From: Talpa occidentalis | Lineage: Eukaryota > Chordata > Mammalia > Eulipotyphla > Talpidae | Assembly (NCBI RefSeq): GCF_014898055.3 | Contig: NW_023604861.1 | Coordinates: 84,664,399 to 84,728,398 of the forward strand | Direction of reading: 5' to 3' | Length of the DNA: 64,000 nt | Shown here: piece by piece, positions 34,110 through 46,986 of the stretch | Position numbering within the stretch: the stretch's first letter is position 1 | Layout: the number at the start of each line of letters is the position of its first letter | Program-made: the position numbers and the translations under genes | The notes under the pieces: generated by a model | Told to the model about the DNA's origin: nothing | The model's input: the letters and a program-made list of their open reading frames with translations, nothing else | The model's database searches: none

Positions 34110-34965
34110 TCCTATCTCTCCTATCATCCTGATTCCAGCTAGGATGGCTCTCACTACTTGGATTATGAGTCTCCATTCAGATTACCTTTCATGTAGATGC
34201 CCTACTCACCCTGCTTAAGCTCGATACTCCATGCTAGATTACCCCTCAGCATATATAACCTCTCCCCAACTTGTTCTCTTATCTCTCCCTATCAGAATGC
34301 TCATCCCATTCATGTGGACACCTTTGCTACCCCACTTAGGCTCTGATGCTCCACACTAGATTACTTTCCTGTGTGGTCATCTTCCTCATCCTGCTTAGGC
34401 TTTTGCTACCTCACAATTGGGCCTCCCATCTCCTTGGGTGCCTTTATCATATTCAGGATCTGACTCAAGATGCCAGACTATTCTATATGGACACTCTCTT
34501 TTCCTTGACTCTGACATCTCAGGTAAGACTGCTTCCCTTCAGACTGTGTGGTAGATGTCCTTCCCACCCTGCGTTTTCTCTGGGTACACCCACCAAAATG
34601 ATCACCCCCTAGCTCTTGGATGACCCTCTCCTCCTCCCACAGGAGATCTGACTTCCCAACCCAGATTGCCTGTCTATGAAGATATTTCCTGTACTTTCCT
34701 TCTGCTCTGCCGATCCATGTCAGGCTACCCGACTATAGAGACACCTTCCTCATCTATTTGGGCTCTTTAATTTCACATGCCAAGCTGAATCTGCTACTCC
34801 TGATCAGGTTCTGATATTGCACACCAGGCCACACCTCCACAGACATTCTCTTCCTTGCCCTTCTTGGATTCCGATAGCCCTCATTAGGCTACTCTTTTAC
34901 ATGGGTGGTACCCTCTTCACTTTGGCTTTGTCTTATTCTGGGTCACCCCCTATAGACGCCCAGCT
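34110..34965 (+). repeat. Degenerate minisatellite, ~58 bp period, about 14 units
   Basis: A unit resembling CTTAGGCTCTGATGCTCCAC followed by an ACTAGATTAC-type word and a GGACACCTTTCTCA-type word recurs. GGCTCTGAT-like anchors occur at about 34160, 34217, 34339, 34398, 34456, 34644, 34703, 34760, 34866 and 34923. Most neighbouring spacings are 57-59 bp. Units are strongly diverged and pyrimidine-rich. I do not recognise a named family. Confidence 0.75.
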
Positions 34966-35025
34966 TGTGTTCTGTTTTAAGATTTGATTGTTCAGGAGGG
35001 AAAGATAAAAGAAAGAGAAGAATTA

Positions 35026-35300
35026 GGGCCTCCCCGGTGGTGCAGCGGTTGAATGCTGGGTTGCCAAGCTGCCCGCAGCCTCTGCAGCGCCGGTTTGATC
35101 CCCGGCCACCGACGAGTGTCCCACATGGCACGCAGACCTCTCCTGCCGCGCCTGCTGATCCCCTCAGCAGTGTACTTCGGTCCTCCTGCCTGTTCTGCTC
35201 CCCGCTCTGGCTCTGGCGAATTCTCTCACCCTCCCGTGCTTCTGACTGTACCCAGTGCTTGTATAAATAAATTAAAAAAATAAATCTTTAAAAAAAAAAG
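35026..35300 (+). mobile_element. tRNA-derived SINE, sense
   Basis: Head GGGCCTCCCCGGTGGTGCAG, B-box GGTTTGATCCC, tail AAATAAATCTTTAAAAAA. Flanks AGAGAAGAATTA (35014-35025 and 35301-35312) are a perfect target duplication. Confidence 0.95.
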
Positions 35301-35339
35301 AGAGAAGAATTAAAAGGCAAGAGGAGGGGAAAGAGTCGT

Positions 35340-38300
35340 AATAGCCTATCTTTGATTAATGTTTGATTGGTATGTCATTTTTTTAGTTCTTGTGCTTTCA
35401 GTGACCTTATTTAAACCATCTCTTGTGAATAGCATAGAGGTGGGTCTTATTTTTTATCTTTCAATTGGGATATTAAGCTCATTTTATATAATCTTTGAGA
35501 TGGTTGGTTTTAACTTTTTAAACTTTAAAATTTTTGTTTTATTTTTGCTATTTACCTTTATTATGTTTTATTTAATTTTTAATTCTGCCATTTTGCTTAT
35601 TCCTGTTTATCATGTTTGTCCTTCATTATTTTAATCATTTACTTTTTATTCATATTATTGGCTCTGTTGATTTGCCTCCTGTATCGGATATTATAATATT
35701 GGAGGAAATTAATATTGGGTAAAAAATTGGATGTCATATTTGATACTACATTTTTTTCTATCACTTTCAGTATTTATGCTAAAGATTATAATATACTCCC
35801 TCATCTCTACAATTAGTATTCTTCCCACTTTTTGAACGTGGTAGAGTTTCACAACAGTTTAACTCCAATTACCTGCTACTGATGTTTATGCTTTTATTGT
35901 CATACATATTCATAAATGTCCTACATATTCATAAAATGTCCACCAGAAATTGTTGATTTATTCTACTTCGTATATGTGTATATATGAACTGTATAACACA
36001 TATAACACTATAACACTATATAACTATATAATACTATATAACTATATAACACATAAGCATATGTGTATAAAAAAGACATGTTTATATGTGTATGTATTTA
36101 TTACACACTCACTTTAAGTGCTCTATTATTTTGGATTAGGACTGTGCTATGTTGGATTATTTTACTAAAATTTCTCTTAGTATTTCCTCAGGTCTGTTGA
36201 TGATCAGTTCTCTTATATTTTATTTGCCTGTATTTGATTCTCTACATTTTAATCTACTGCCCCCATCTTTTATTCCTATTAAAGTAACAGTCATTTTAAA
36301 GTCCTTTGCTAATTCTAGTATCCCATATAAATAGAATGTATAGAATCCTTTATAAATCCATTTCTATCTGTTTTCTCTCGATTTTTACTTTTTTTCTGCC
36401 TTACAAGTTTTACTGATTGTGTGCTGGACATTGTAAATACAAAAATCACAGAGAGTGAGCATGTTATTACCATTAGCCAGAGAGGATTTGCCTGTTTCTC
36501 TGTTAATCAGATAGAGTGGTTAATTACTTCATTCATTTCAGGTATTTTACTGAGTCAGATCTCGGTTAGCGCTTTGGTTGACTCAGTCTACTTATGATTT
36601 TTCCTGATGTGTGACCTCTCTGGAGTTTTGTTTTATGCCTGACAGGTCTTTGATTCTTTGGTAATTAAATATGGTAACATAGTTCACTCTTTGAGATGTT
36701 CGAGTTCACCTCTACAGACTCTCATTCTGCACAGATTTGTAATATGGCAAATGTAAGAGAAGACCAGCTACCCATTTGTTATTTTAAACTTTCTCAGTGA
36801 AAAATTATCTCAGACGCACTCAAAAATTGCAAATGACATTACTGTTTCTCCGTTCTACCTCCTAGAAGGTGGCACTTCTGTTTTTGTATTGGGAGTCTGA
36901 TAAGTCTCTAATTCCTTACCATTAAAAATTCTCTCCCTCAGACGTTAGTTATTTAGCTTCCAGCCTTATGCAAGTTCAAAATCTGACAGATACCTTGCGG
37001 ATAAGACCTAATTGTTTGTTTGTCAGAGATCCCTCTGTCTAGGGACTTGGTCGTTTATTAGTGCCATAATTATGATGGAGATTTCACTTTGCTTTTCTGA
37101 CTCAATTCCCCACCCTCCCATACCAACCTAACACTGGGAAATATCCTCTGGGAGAAATGAACTCGGCATTCTGCTAGATTTCTTTCCATCATACCAACCC
37201 ATGGGTTCATCAAAGATCCAATGATTTTTCTTTTGCAGTGTTGTATGTGTGCTTATAACAGGCCCCTCCCAGAAGCTCCAAAATGCCCCTCTCTAGTATC
37301 TTAGTTGATACTGTTAACTATGGTTTTGTAATGTATCCCATTTTGTTTGCTTGTTGCAATAGGTGTAGTGGCTTGTGGCTATCTATTACATCCTGCCTGG
37401 AAGTGGAAGTCATCTTTAGTTTCTTTCTATGGATAATTTATATCTGTGAGAGAAATTACCTGTATGTTCTCTCTATTAATAGTTTTCCACTTAGAGTTCT
37501 TACATCTTTTGTATACTTATGACTAGATACTTGATGACTGTGTATGGCATATCTTTTTACTTTTAATTTTACCACTTTTCTGACACTGAAAAATGTGGAT
37601 TTTTAGAAATTTGATATCATCTAGCAACTTTTCTAAAAACTTAATTATAATCTAGTAAGCTATCAGATTGTTTTGGGTTGTCTATGTGCCTAATATCAAA
37701 TATAAAAAATGACAGAATTATTTCTTCCTTTATTATCCTTATGACTCATTTTCCTGCCCTCCTGCTAGTGCCATAAAAAATAGGCATGGTAAGAGTTGGC
37801 ATTCTTATTTTGTACCTAATCTTACAGTGAGCATTCTCCATATTTCACTATAAATATGGTAGTTTTCCCTTTGTTATGAGTTTTTACTCATAATTACTGA
37901 ATTTTATCAGATGCATCATCTGATTATATTGACATGGTCATATGCCTTTATTTTATTTATGTGGTGAATCACATTGATTTTTGAATGCTTACCTGTATTT
38001 CTGGAATAAATGATCTTGGTAGGATTCACACAAACATTACTTGTGTGTATTTGTTATAAAGCAAGGAAGCCCACAGAATACTCTTGTGCCCATATAACAT
38101 TTGGTTTCCAATATTTTGTTTAGGATTTTTGCCCCTATATTCCTAAGAGAAAATGGCCTATTTTCTTTCTCATAATTGCCATTTTCAGTTAGTGAATAAC
38201 AGATAGGGTATAATCTAGAAGTTCTTCTGTTTTTGTTATATCAATATTAATACAATATAATAAAATCCTGAATTACTCCATTTAAAAAAAAATAACATTT

Positions 38301-38960
38301 CTTGAACAATTTTAGATTTACAGAAAAGATGCAAACATATTATACTCCTCTCCCAGTTTTCCCTACTTTCTACATTTTACATTACCATGGTACATTTGTC
38401 AAAAATTGAGAAATCAACATTTGACATTACTGTTAGCTATTATGTGGATTTCACTATTTTTTCCATTAATGACCATTTTGTTTCAGGACCCAGTCCAATG
38501 TATCACATTCCTTTTAATGAGCTATCATGTCAATTAGTTACTAGTCTTCTCTGGATTAGACAATTCTTCATTCCTTCCTTGTTTTTCATGATTTTAGCAA
38601 TGTTGAGAAGTTCTGGTTAGGTATTCTGTAGAAGATCCCTCAGTCTTGTTTTGGCTGATTTTTTTTTTTTTTTTTTTTCATGATTAAACTGGAGTTGTGG
38701 ATTTTAGTAAAGAATATCACAGAAGCAAAGTATCTTCTCACATCACAGCAGAGATTATGCAATATATGTATCGTATCACTGATGAAGGGAATCAACGTCA
38801 CTGGGATTGTCATGTTTGTGTTTGCCAGGTTTCTCCATTGTAAAGTTACTCTTCCTATTTCTCCTTTTTCTCTGCTGTTTGGAATGCAGCCCCTAAGTCC
38901 TGCCCATACTCAAGTGGGGTGGGAGAATTTAAACTTTACATCCTAAGGTTACAGAACATA
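35340..38960 (-). mobile_element. Antisense L1/HAL1-like sequence, old and fragmented
   Basis: Weak antisense L1-type words recur (AGCATAGAGGTGGGTCTTAT, GTGTGCTGGACATTGTAAAT, CCAATATTTTGTTTAGGATT, TGAACAATTTTAGATTTACAG). Fragmentation and divergence prevent clean borders. The stretch also contains an ACTATATAAC-type tandem run at 35985-36055 and a poly-T run near 38660-38679. No gene is supported. Confidence 0.55.
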
Positions 38961-39492
38961 CACATATTTTTTGAAATTCCTCAGTAGGCAGGATTTGTCT
39001 CTCTTCCTATTATTTATTCAATCATTTGTTTATTCCATTCTGTTTTGATATGAATGTTTTATAATCTTAATATTTAACTGCAACCTTAAAAAACTGTTGC
39101 CCCTGCCCCAAGACAGAAACTCCTTGAAGGAAGGTGTTGGGTTTTGTTTATGTTTGTATACTCTAATTTATAGTGAACTTCTAGCAAATTTTTAAGAAGG
39201 AATGCACATATTTCACATCAACTGAAGAGTATCTTTTATACAGCTAAATTCCTTAATAGCATTCTGAATTGAAATTAAAAGCTTTTAAAATAAAATTAAG
39301 CTCATGCATAATCACAAATAAAAAGTATTTAAGAAAATGAAGTTTAACAGAAAGAACCATTTGAGATTGATGTGTCTACACAAAATACTCCTTGAAATTA
39401 CTTAAATATTCCTTGAATATTTTGGAAAAAGACTATGATATTTGATAAGTCAGGGATATGACCTACTATTTCCTTTTGTCTATTTTGTTTAG

Positions 39493-39737
39493 ACCTTCAG
39501 AGGAGATTAAGACACCGTTTTCAACCTTTTCTGGAAAATTATTGTCTGATGCAGTCACTCAGATAACAACAGAAAGTCCAGATAAAACTTTGCTTTCCTC
39601 TGAGATATTTATTAATGATACAGATCTTGCACATGCAATTCCAGAGCCTAAAACCCAGAAGATGCTCAGCAAAGTTCCCATCAAACTTGCTTCCTCATCT
39701 TCAATCCAACAGATTTCTGTTTCTCGTGGCCCAGATG
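39493..39737 (+). CDS. ALMS1: ALMS1 exon 11
   Basis: This exon is 245 nt. It follows a strong acceptor (CCTTTTGTCTATTTTGTTTAG) and ends CCAGATG|GTAAGA in phase 1. The split arginine codon from exon 10 (CG + A) is completed, and the frame continues as PSEEIKTPFSTFSGKLLSD. The segment is Ser/Thr- and acidic-rich, with no recognised domain. Confidence 0.93.
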
Positions 39738-41399
39738 GTAAGAGAATGTCATTGCATTTTAGGTCGTATTACCAACTTTTTGGTGTAATTATCTTAGAAA
39801 ATTGTCACTTGTATCTTCCTTGTCAGAATTCTAATTTTTAAGTATTAAGATACATGTGATTATACACACATACACACATTATTTACATAACTATGAAGAG
39901 AATATTATTTGTTTAATCTTAATTTCTAGTGGAGTGAACACCATATATGGAACTCATTCTGCTTGGAATTGGCATACTTTCATGTCGTGATACTTGTAAT
40001 ATGAATGCAAGTAGATCATAAAAGCTTAAAAATGACAATTCCAATTTTAGGTGGTAGGTAAACTATTGGCATCTTGTGTTATAGTAAGTATAACTAAATA
40101 GCAAAATTCATAATAGTACAAACACAATATCAGTTTATTTATTGTTTATGACAATGACCAGGGACCCAGGTTGACAATGACCTGCTGTCTTTAAAACATG
40201 GAACTCATGATGACCTTACCTTGTATTCATTGGCACAGTTAACTGGTAGGAACAAAAAGCAATGGAGGAGTATATGTGGGAGGTTTTTATGGGCTGGGCC
40301 TGGAAGTGTCTGAAAATCACTGATTAGACATAGTTTACCTGTGTTTTCCAGGATATAGAAGAAATGGATTTTGATAAACAGCTCTAAGTCTCTGCCATAA
40401 CTATATTAGAGTGTGTATACTATAGAGACAGTGATATTTCAATAGTGCTTGTGTAACCTTTAAAATTAGAGTAAGTTATTTTCTTTTTCAGACCAATAAC
40501 AGCATAGTTAATGATTAAGTTTTCTTTTTCTGCCAAATGAAGGTGAAAACTTTAAATTGCTAATTTTTAAGTATTTAATGGTTGTATAAATCTATTCAAA
40601 ATATATTTAATATTTTACTTATGCAAAAACTATTAACATGTAGATATAGATGGGATTTGCCTAAATGATAAGGAAAATTGTATGGTTTGGTATTTAAATA
40701 GCACTGAATTTAATTTGCATAAGTATATATATTAATATGGTTATACTTCTTATACATCTTTATTGTGAAATAAGAGTATGCCCCCAAAATTATAGTTTAA
40801 TATCACAAAGAGCACCTTTATCAGTAATCTTTTACTACAGTGTTATCATATAATTAATAACCTAAAAAATCTCAGTACTTTATAACTGAAAATACTTGCT
40901 TTTCTCACTGAAAGCTTGTGGGTCAATTAGAGTTTGCCTAGCTTGTTCCAGTCTGCGGAAATGGCTTGGATTTATTCCATATGATGCAATCTGAGACCCA
41001 AGTTAATGGTACAGTAGCTACCCTGGGATATGTTGTTGTTCTGGCAGAAGCACAATTAGGGAAACATAACTGTGAAGGTGTATCTGAAATCTCTACTCAC
41101 ATCAAATGGATCAATCTATAAAAGGCCGTAATTTATGTTAGTAAAGGTTTTACCTTTGCTTATAGGTACTTGAGGAAAAGGATTCCTTTTAAAGGATTAA
41201 TTATTTGCTTAATAATACATTATTAATATTGTGGATTCAAAAGTGCAATTTTTTTTCATATGAAAATGTTTTAAAGTACAAAAAAATAATGTTACACATA
41301 TGACTATTTTCCCACTACTCTGAATTAAAATTCATTGTAATGCTATATGCTTATATATTCAATTTGAAGAAAATATTTTTACTAATATCTTTTAACATT

Positions 41400-42065
41400 T
41401 TTTCCCCTACCTCCATCTTTTGTATCCCCTTATTCTTTTTCCTCTCCAGCCCTTACCTTTAGGATGTTTATTGATGTCCACTGGAGTTTGAAAGTGTTTT
41501 ATGTTATTGAATTTGTAAATGTCCAGTACTTGTTTTTATCTTTCTGACTTACTTTGCTGCACATGATTCTCTTACTTCCCTCCATTTTGTTTAAAATAGC
41601 TGCATTTCATACTTTCTTGTGGCTATATATTCCTCCATGTTGTGTATATACCACATCTTCTAGATCCAGCCATCTGTCAATGGACTTTTGGGCTGCTCCA
41701 TATCTTAAGCTGTTGTAAATAATGCTGTTGTGAACACTGTGAAATATTTGGGTTGTTTGTTGATGGTTTCAAATTCTGTGGGTATATGCCCAAGAATGGG
41801 ATTGCCAGTCAATATGTATTGCCATTTTTAGTTTTTTAAGGTAAACCTAGATAGCTCTCCATAAAGTTTGCACCAATTCACATTCTCAACAGTCTAATAG
41901 GGTTCCTTTTTCTCTTCATCCTTACCCATACTTGTTGCGATCTTTCTAATATGTCCCTTTCTCACCATATGGCCTCTTATTACAGATTTAATCTGCATCT
42001 CTCTTATTAGAAATGATAATGAACATATCTTGAATATTTATCCCTTACCAGTAATATGTTGCAAT
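41400..42065 (-). mobile_element. Antisense LINE-1 3' fragment
   Basis: Words ATCTTTCTGACTTACTTTGC, CCACATCTTCTAGATCCAGCC, GTAAATAATGCTGTTGTGAAC and GGGATTGCCAGTCAATATG follow the antisense L1 ORF2 end in order. Confidence 0.8.
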
Positions 42066-42689
42066 ATTTTTGGAGAAGCAAATTTTATAGTTGAACTTTC
42101 TTCTTTAACCCTTTCCTATGCTTAGTATCTTTTCCAGAAGCAACCATTATTTATTACTTTGTTGCTTCTTCCCCCAAAGGCAGGCTGACCAAAGTAACCT
42201 TAGGACTATTGTATCCAAACATAAAGTAACTGATAATTCAAAAAGTCACTGACTGTCTCAGAATTCTCCATCTCTAAATGATAGCCATTCTTCTCTAGGT
42301 CCTTTGTAATTCTGCCCAGTTGTTCATTTTCTGCAACTTTTAAACTAAATGGTAAATTTAACCATTACTATCAAGCTTTATATACACTAATGGAGGAAGA
42401 AAGTTAATAAATCAGTATTTTAGCAATAATGACTACAGCAATGACCAAATAGAAGTGGAGACTATGGCACTCTTTTCTGTTGTTTAAATTATTCTCTCCT
42501 CCAAACATTATTTTGTTCTCTTGACATAAGGCAACTTCTCCCTGGCTAGACCCAGTAGTAGGGATTAACAATGACCGAGTTTGGATTCAATATAACATAA
42601 TATGCTTATACTTTTAGAGTAATCTATATGCAGAATAGATTGCTAAAAATAGTGAAACCTACCCAAACCACCCCATTTAAACGTCATAC

Positions 42690-42950
42690 TGTCTCAATTT
42701 CCCCAATACTCATAATTTCCCTTAGCAATTTCACATTGTTTCTTTCATATCCCTGATTTATTAGAATACTAGATAATTTATGTTTCTCCCCTAGAATGCT
42801 TCTCCCCTAGAATGCTACAATAGTTTTTTCTTGAAAGCATAGGTACTTTTCTGTTTAGTTCACTGATGTATTCTAAGAATTTTGAACATTGCGTGGTAAT
42901 ATTGAAGGTACTCAATGTTTGTTTGATGAATTAATAAGTGATTTCTTATC
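42690..42950 (+). repeat. L2-like LINE 3' end
   Basis: The order TAGATAATTTATG... AGCATAGGTACTTTTCTG... TTCACTGATGTATTCTAAG... GAAGGTACTCAATGTTTGTT resembles the L2 3' end (GGCAGGGAC...TTCACTGCTGTATCC...GTGCTCAATAAATGTTTG). A 16 bp direct duplication, TCTCCCCTAGAATGCT, lies at 42785-42800 and 42801-42816. Confidence 0.55.
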
Positions 42951-42976
42951 AGTTGTTCTCATCTTTATCTCCTTAG

Positions 42977-43102
42977 CCCAGCCGTCACTGTTGCCATATA
43001 AACCTTCTGGGGATACAAAGATGTACTATGTTCCCCAATTAAGCCAGATTCCTCCATCTCTGGATTCCAAATCAGACACCACCATTGAGAGCTCCCACTC
43101 AG
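42977..43102 (+). CDS. ALMS1: ALMS1 exon 12
   Basis: This exon is 126 nt, acceptor CTCCTTAG, donor CACTCAG|GTATTA. It begins and ends in phase 1 and so could be skipped in frame. It encodes AQPSLLPYKPSGDTKMYYVP and then a Ser/Asp-rich end, a stretch strongly conserved in ALMS1 as I know it. Confidence 0.93.
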
Positions 43103-43326
43103 GTATTATGCAGAAAAATTATTTAAAAAATTTTTCTTTTTCAATTTTACCTGTGCATTGGCTGGTTAATTCTGGGATGACATTGGAAAGCTCAATGCTA
43201 TTTTATCTTGCAGTGAAATACGCTTTTCATGCTTCAATCTCTGGTTTGGATACATGAGTTACTTGGTCAGATGTATGACACACATTTAGGCATTTACTAA
43301 ATATTTGATAAAGAAAATTCTATTGG

Positions 43327-43616
43327 GGGCCTTCCCTGTTGGCACAGGCAGTTGAGCATAGTGCTGTGAAGCTGTCTGTAGCCTCTGCAGCGCCCGTTTG
43401 ATCCTGGCCGGGGGAATCCCACATGGCAAGGCAGACCTCTCCTGTCTCGCCACTTGCTCCCTCAGCAGTGTATTTCAGTCATTCTGCCTGTTCTGTTCCC
43501 TACTCTGTCTCTGGTGAATCCTCTCACCTTCCTGCGCATCTGGCCTGTACCCTGGTTCTTGTGTGCATGAATAAATAAATCTTTAAAAACAAAATCTTTC
43601 CTTTAAAAAAAAAAGA
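43327..43616 (+). mobile_element. tRNA-derived SINE, sense
   Basis: GGGCCTTCCCTGTTGGCACA head, tail GAATAAATAAATCTTTAAAA with a second AAAATCTTTCCTTTAAAAA block. Flanks AAAGAAAATTCTATTGG (43310-43326 and 43617-43633) are a 17 bp perfect duplication. Confidence 0.95.
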
Positions 43617-45437
43617 AAAGAAAATTCTATTGGACAGTTACTGTTTATCTGGGTTAGTAGACTCCATCTAACACAAATGTCTCTAGATTTTCTCTGTTCA
43701 CACTGTCTTCAGTGTCTCAGTGATTTTCCCCCTTCATCATTGTGTGAAATGCATATAAATATACAAGTTATTATGATGAATACTTAATTGTTTTGAGCTA
43801 ACAAGTTAATAAAAACATTAGGTCTTTTTGGTTTTGATTTTTAAAGGAAATACTTTACTTTGTTCACAAATAACCACTTATTACTGAGCTATGCAAAGTT
43901 GAAACAGTCTACAGTTTCTCCAACATTGACATGAAATTGGATACAGCCACTGTTCATTTCCCACTCTTACAGAGAAACTGTCAAAAATCCAGCTTTGCAA
44001 AGAAAAACCAGTGTTGAAAAGAGTATAGCAATCTCTTTGAAACTTTAAACTACCTTAGCTCTAGTAGTTTTATATAGGATATACCAGTTATCAATTATCA
44101 CAGTTATTTCCCTAGAATTTTTTAATATCCTATAGTACTCTAGTGAGATCACCGTAGATAAATTGCAGATTTTGAAAACAAATAACGCCCTCTGGAAGAA
44201 ATCAGTAAATGTTTCCTGTGGGGATTCAGTAAAAATACTGAGTTTATATGGTATGGTATTTGACTGATAAGGTGACATTTTGAATTGAGGAGATGCCATG
44301 GTTCAGTTTAGATGCACCTTTTTCCTTTTTCATGATTTGTCAATAGATACCTTTGTTTGTATAGAAATTGCACAGAAAGAAGTTGTCTCTTAGGCAAAAT
44401 TTTTTTTAATACTATTAAGAGGGCCAAGCTAGTATCTAGTGGTAACTGAGTATAAAGCCCTTGGTATAACTACTCCTAATTTCTTATTGAAAAAGTACCA
44501 CAAAAAATGCTCATAATACCAAATGTTAGGATTTATTGTTAAACCTATACTCAGAAACTACGAAGACATTTTTACTACCTGCAAGGATATGATTTTAAAA
44601 ACGTGCTTAGTCTACCAGAAATAAAGCAATCTCACTTAACTGTAGATAGGAAAATCTTGATACCTCTCTCACTTTCACGTCTCTTAATTCTGAAGACAGA
44701 ATGTTTGTATCAATAGAAATCTGATCAGGTGTCTTTAAGTGTCCTGTTAACCACTCACATCCCTTAGTCGTCATTCTAGTTGGAGACTAATTCTCTTCTT
44801 CGAGAAGAATCAGACAATGATGGGTGTTGGAAGGAGAAAGTGACTCATGGTGCTGCATTTTATTCTGAGAAGTATTTTCTCTGTAAATAATATACCAAAG
44901 GCATCAATAAAAGAATAAATATGGTAGCTATGTATATTTGAAATTGTAGTTAGTCACATCCTCCATTTATTAATAATCTGAGAGTGAGGGAGTTGAGAAT
45001 AGAAAACTGTCTTTTCTTAGCCCATATAGCAAAGGGTGTCTTCTTCTAATTTCCACCAGAAAACATATTTAAGGCTAACCATCCTGAATGCTGGAATCTG
45101 AAGCTCACACGCCCAAGCAAGAGATACATGTTTATTGGTTCATTAGCATTTGCCCGTTCCATACATTGGTAATTGATAAGTTTACCTAAGAAGAGAATCC
45201 AGTTCTTTCTGTCCCCTTGAGTAACTCCAGCATTGAGAGAATTGCTGGAAGAAAGAATATTAAACATTTACCAGAAAGTAGTAAGCAAATAAGAGAAATT
45301 TATGCCACAGAAGCTGAGAAGAGTCCAATATAATATGTATATTTGACCTAGAGGCTTAGTAGAATCCTTGCGGTCTGTACAGAAAAACCCTTCATGACTT
45401 ATATTTACATAGTACTGATAAGACTAGGATAAAGCCA

Positions 45438-45696
45438 GGCCTCCCCTGGTGGCGCAGGTGGTTGAGTGCAGAGCTGTGAAGCTGTCCGCAGTCTCTGCAG
45501 CGCTGGTTCAATCCCGGCTGGCCGGCAAGGGTCCCACATGGCATGGCAGACCTCTTCTGTCGTGCCCGCTGCTCCCCTCAGGAGTGTATTTCGTCAGTCT
45601 GCCTGTTCTGTTCTCCACTCTGTCTCTAGTGAACCCTCTCACCTTCCTGTGCATCTGGCCTATACTCCAGTTCTTGTATAAATAAATCTTTAAAAA
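45438..45696 (+). mobile_element. tRNA-derived SINE, sense
   Basis: GGCCTCCCCTGGTGGCGCAG head, GGTTCAATCCC B-box, tail TATAAATAAATCTTTAAAA. Flanks AGACTAGGATAAAGCCA (45421-45437) and AGACTGGGATAAAGTCA (45697-45713) form a target duplication. Confidence 0.95.
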
Positions 45697-46043
45697 AGAC
45701 TGGGATAAAGTCATTTCTTACTGCCATGTACATTTTAGGTACTTAGAAAATGCGTAAAGTACAGAATCCTAGACTAGAAGAAGAAAGATAATTCTACAGT
45801 TATGACAAACCCATATGTCCAGAGATGTTCTTTTGCCTCTTGTAAGTGAGATGGACAAATTACTATTTGTAGGGTCTGTAGCAAACTAGTGTCTGTAGTA
45901 ATATTAGAATGTTTTTTAAAGAAAATAAAATTTTTTCATTGGATCATTAATAATTCGTTATGTCATTTTTCTGTTCTTTTCCTCCTTGAATTATCTTCAG
46001 ATTGATCTTCCTAAAATTTAGCTGATTATATTTTCCCTTTATT

Positions 46044-46314
46044 TTTATTTTTTTTAAAGATTTATTTATTTATACAAGTACCGGGGTACAGGCCAGGTAT
46101 GCAGGAGGGTGAGAGGATTCACCAGAGACAGAGCGGGGAACAGAACAGGCAGACTAACTGAAATACACTCTTGAGGGGAGCAGCGGGCGAGGCAGGAGAG
46201 GTCTGCCGCACCATGTGGGTTGCTCCGCGGCCGGTGGAGATCAAACTGGCATTGCAGAGGCTGCGGACAGCTTCACAGTGCTGTGCTCAACCACCTGCGC
46301 CACCAGGGAGGCTC
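46044..46314 (-). mobile_element. tRNA-derived SINE, antisense
   Basis: TTTTTTTTAAAGATTTATTT, TATACAAGTACCGGGGTACAG, ending CACCAGGGAGGCTC. Flanks TATTTTCCCTTTATT (46029-46043) and TATTTTCCCTCTATT (46315-46329). Confidence 0.94.
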
Positions 46315-46329
46315 TATTTTCCCTCTATT

Positions 46330-46690
46330 AAAAAATCTTTAATGATCTTGACTTAACGTACAATAAAATTTATACTCTTTAACTTGGAATTGCATTCCTT
46401 GCTAAATTTTGTCTCTGATAGTTACTTAGCACTATCTCTTACCACTCTCTTGAATATATTCTATAATCCAGCCTGACCATGACAGTGTCTATTCTCATAT
46501 ACTCTTTGTTTTCCTACCTCCTTTACTTTGCTGTTACTTCTGCCTACAGTATGTTTCTTCCTGTCTGAATTTTCCAAGGGTACAATCTGTTTTCTCCTTC
46601 CTCTGACAACCTTCCTGAGTTAGAAGTTTATCTTCCTATGTCATCTCTCATATCATCTGCTTATTTTGTTTTGTTGCAATTTATTGTACA
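46330..46690 (+). repeat. L2-like LINE fragment
   Basis: The order ...TTAACTTGGAATTGCATTCC, TAATCCAGCCTGACCATGAC, TTTGCTGTTACTTCTGCCTAC, TTCCTCTGACAACCTTCCTGA is that of the L2 3' part (CAGCCTG..., TGCTGTTCCCTCTGCCTGGAATG...). It is diverged. Confidence 0.6.
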
Positions 46691-46815
46691 CATCAAGTTT
46701 CAGTCTTGATGGACATCTTCTGATAACCCTACAACAGATAGAGGTAAAGTTTTGCTGTTGTTCGATTTTACATGTATATTTCTGTTCATTGTACCAATTC
46801 CCCATTTTTCTGTAG

Positions 46816-46986
46816 GATCCAATGATGCCGTTGCTCCAGACTTTCCTGCTCAGGTGCTAGGCACACGGGATGATGACCTGGCAGTCACTGTTAACATTAA
46901 ACATAAAGAGGGGATCTATAGCAAGCGGGCAGTGAGCAAGGCAGCCTTATCAGTGAGGAAAAACCCCTTTCAGAAAGATAATACAG
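46816..46986 (+). CDS. ALMS1: ALMS1 exon 13 (paralogous to exons 14 and 15)
   Basis: This exon is 171 nt, phase 1-1, acceptor TTTTTCTGTAG, donor AATACAG|GTAAAC. It encodes GSNDAVAPDFPAQVLGTRDD... and ends SVRKNPFQKDNT. Its start (GSNDA) and end (KxxxxQKDxx) align with exons 14 and 15, suggesting exon duplication. The sequence agrees with the ALMS1 protein as I know it. Confidence 0.93.

Larger units (their letters stand above)
25409..39492 (+). other. ALMS1: Intron 10 (14.1 kb), mosaic of repeats
   Basis: No gene is supported. Contents in order: AT-rich sequence with MIR-like pieces (26190-26330 and 26815-26940); antisense L1 26940-28060 with a fold-back and a pyrimidine tract; SINE 28131; antisense L1 pieces to 31090 with a SINE at 30178; a composite retro-insertion 31138-31611; SINEs 31855 and 32380; antisense L1 32730-34090 with a MER5-like element; a ~58 bp minisatellite 34110-34965; SINE 35026; antisense L1-like AT-rich sequence 35340-38960; and unique sequence to the exon 11 acceptor (TCTATTTTGTTTAG). 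Confidence 0.82.
39738..42976 (+). other. ALMS1: Intron 11
   Basis: AT-rich unique sequence to about 40860. An unnamed ancient repeat-like stretch follows (40870-41115). Then come an antisense L1 3' fragment (41400-42065) and an L2-like 3' end that runs almost to the exon 12 acceptor (CTTTATCTCCTTAG). No gene is seen. Confidence 0.78.
43103..46815 (+). other. ALMS1: Intron 12
   Basis: Three SINEs (43327, 45438, 46044), an L2-like piece (46330-46690) and otherwise AT-rich sequence without recognised repeats (43640-45420). Acceptor CCCATTTTTCTGTAG. Confidence 0.85.
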
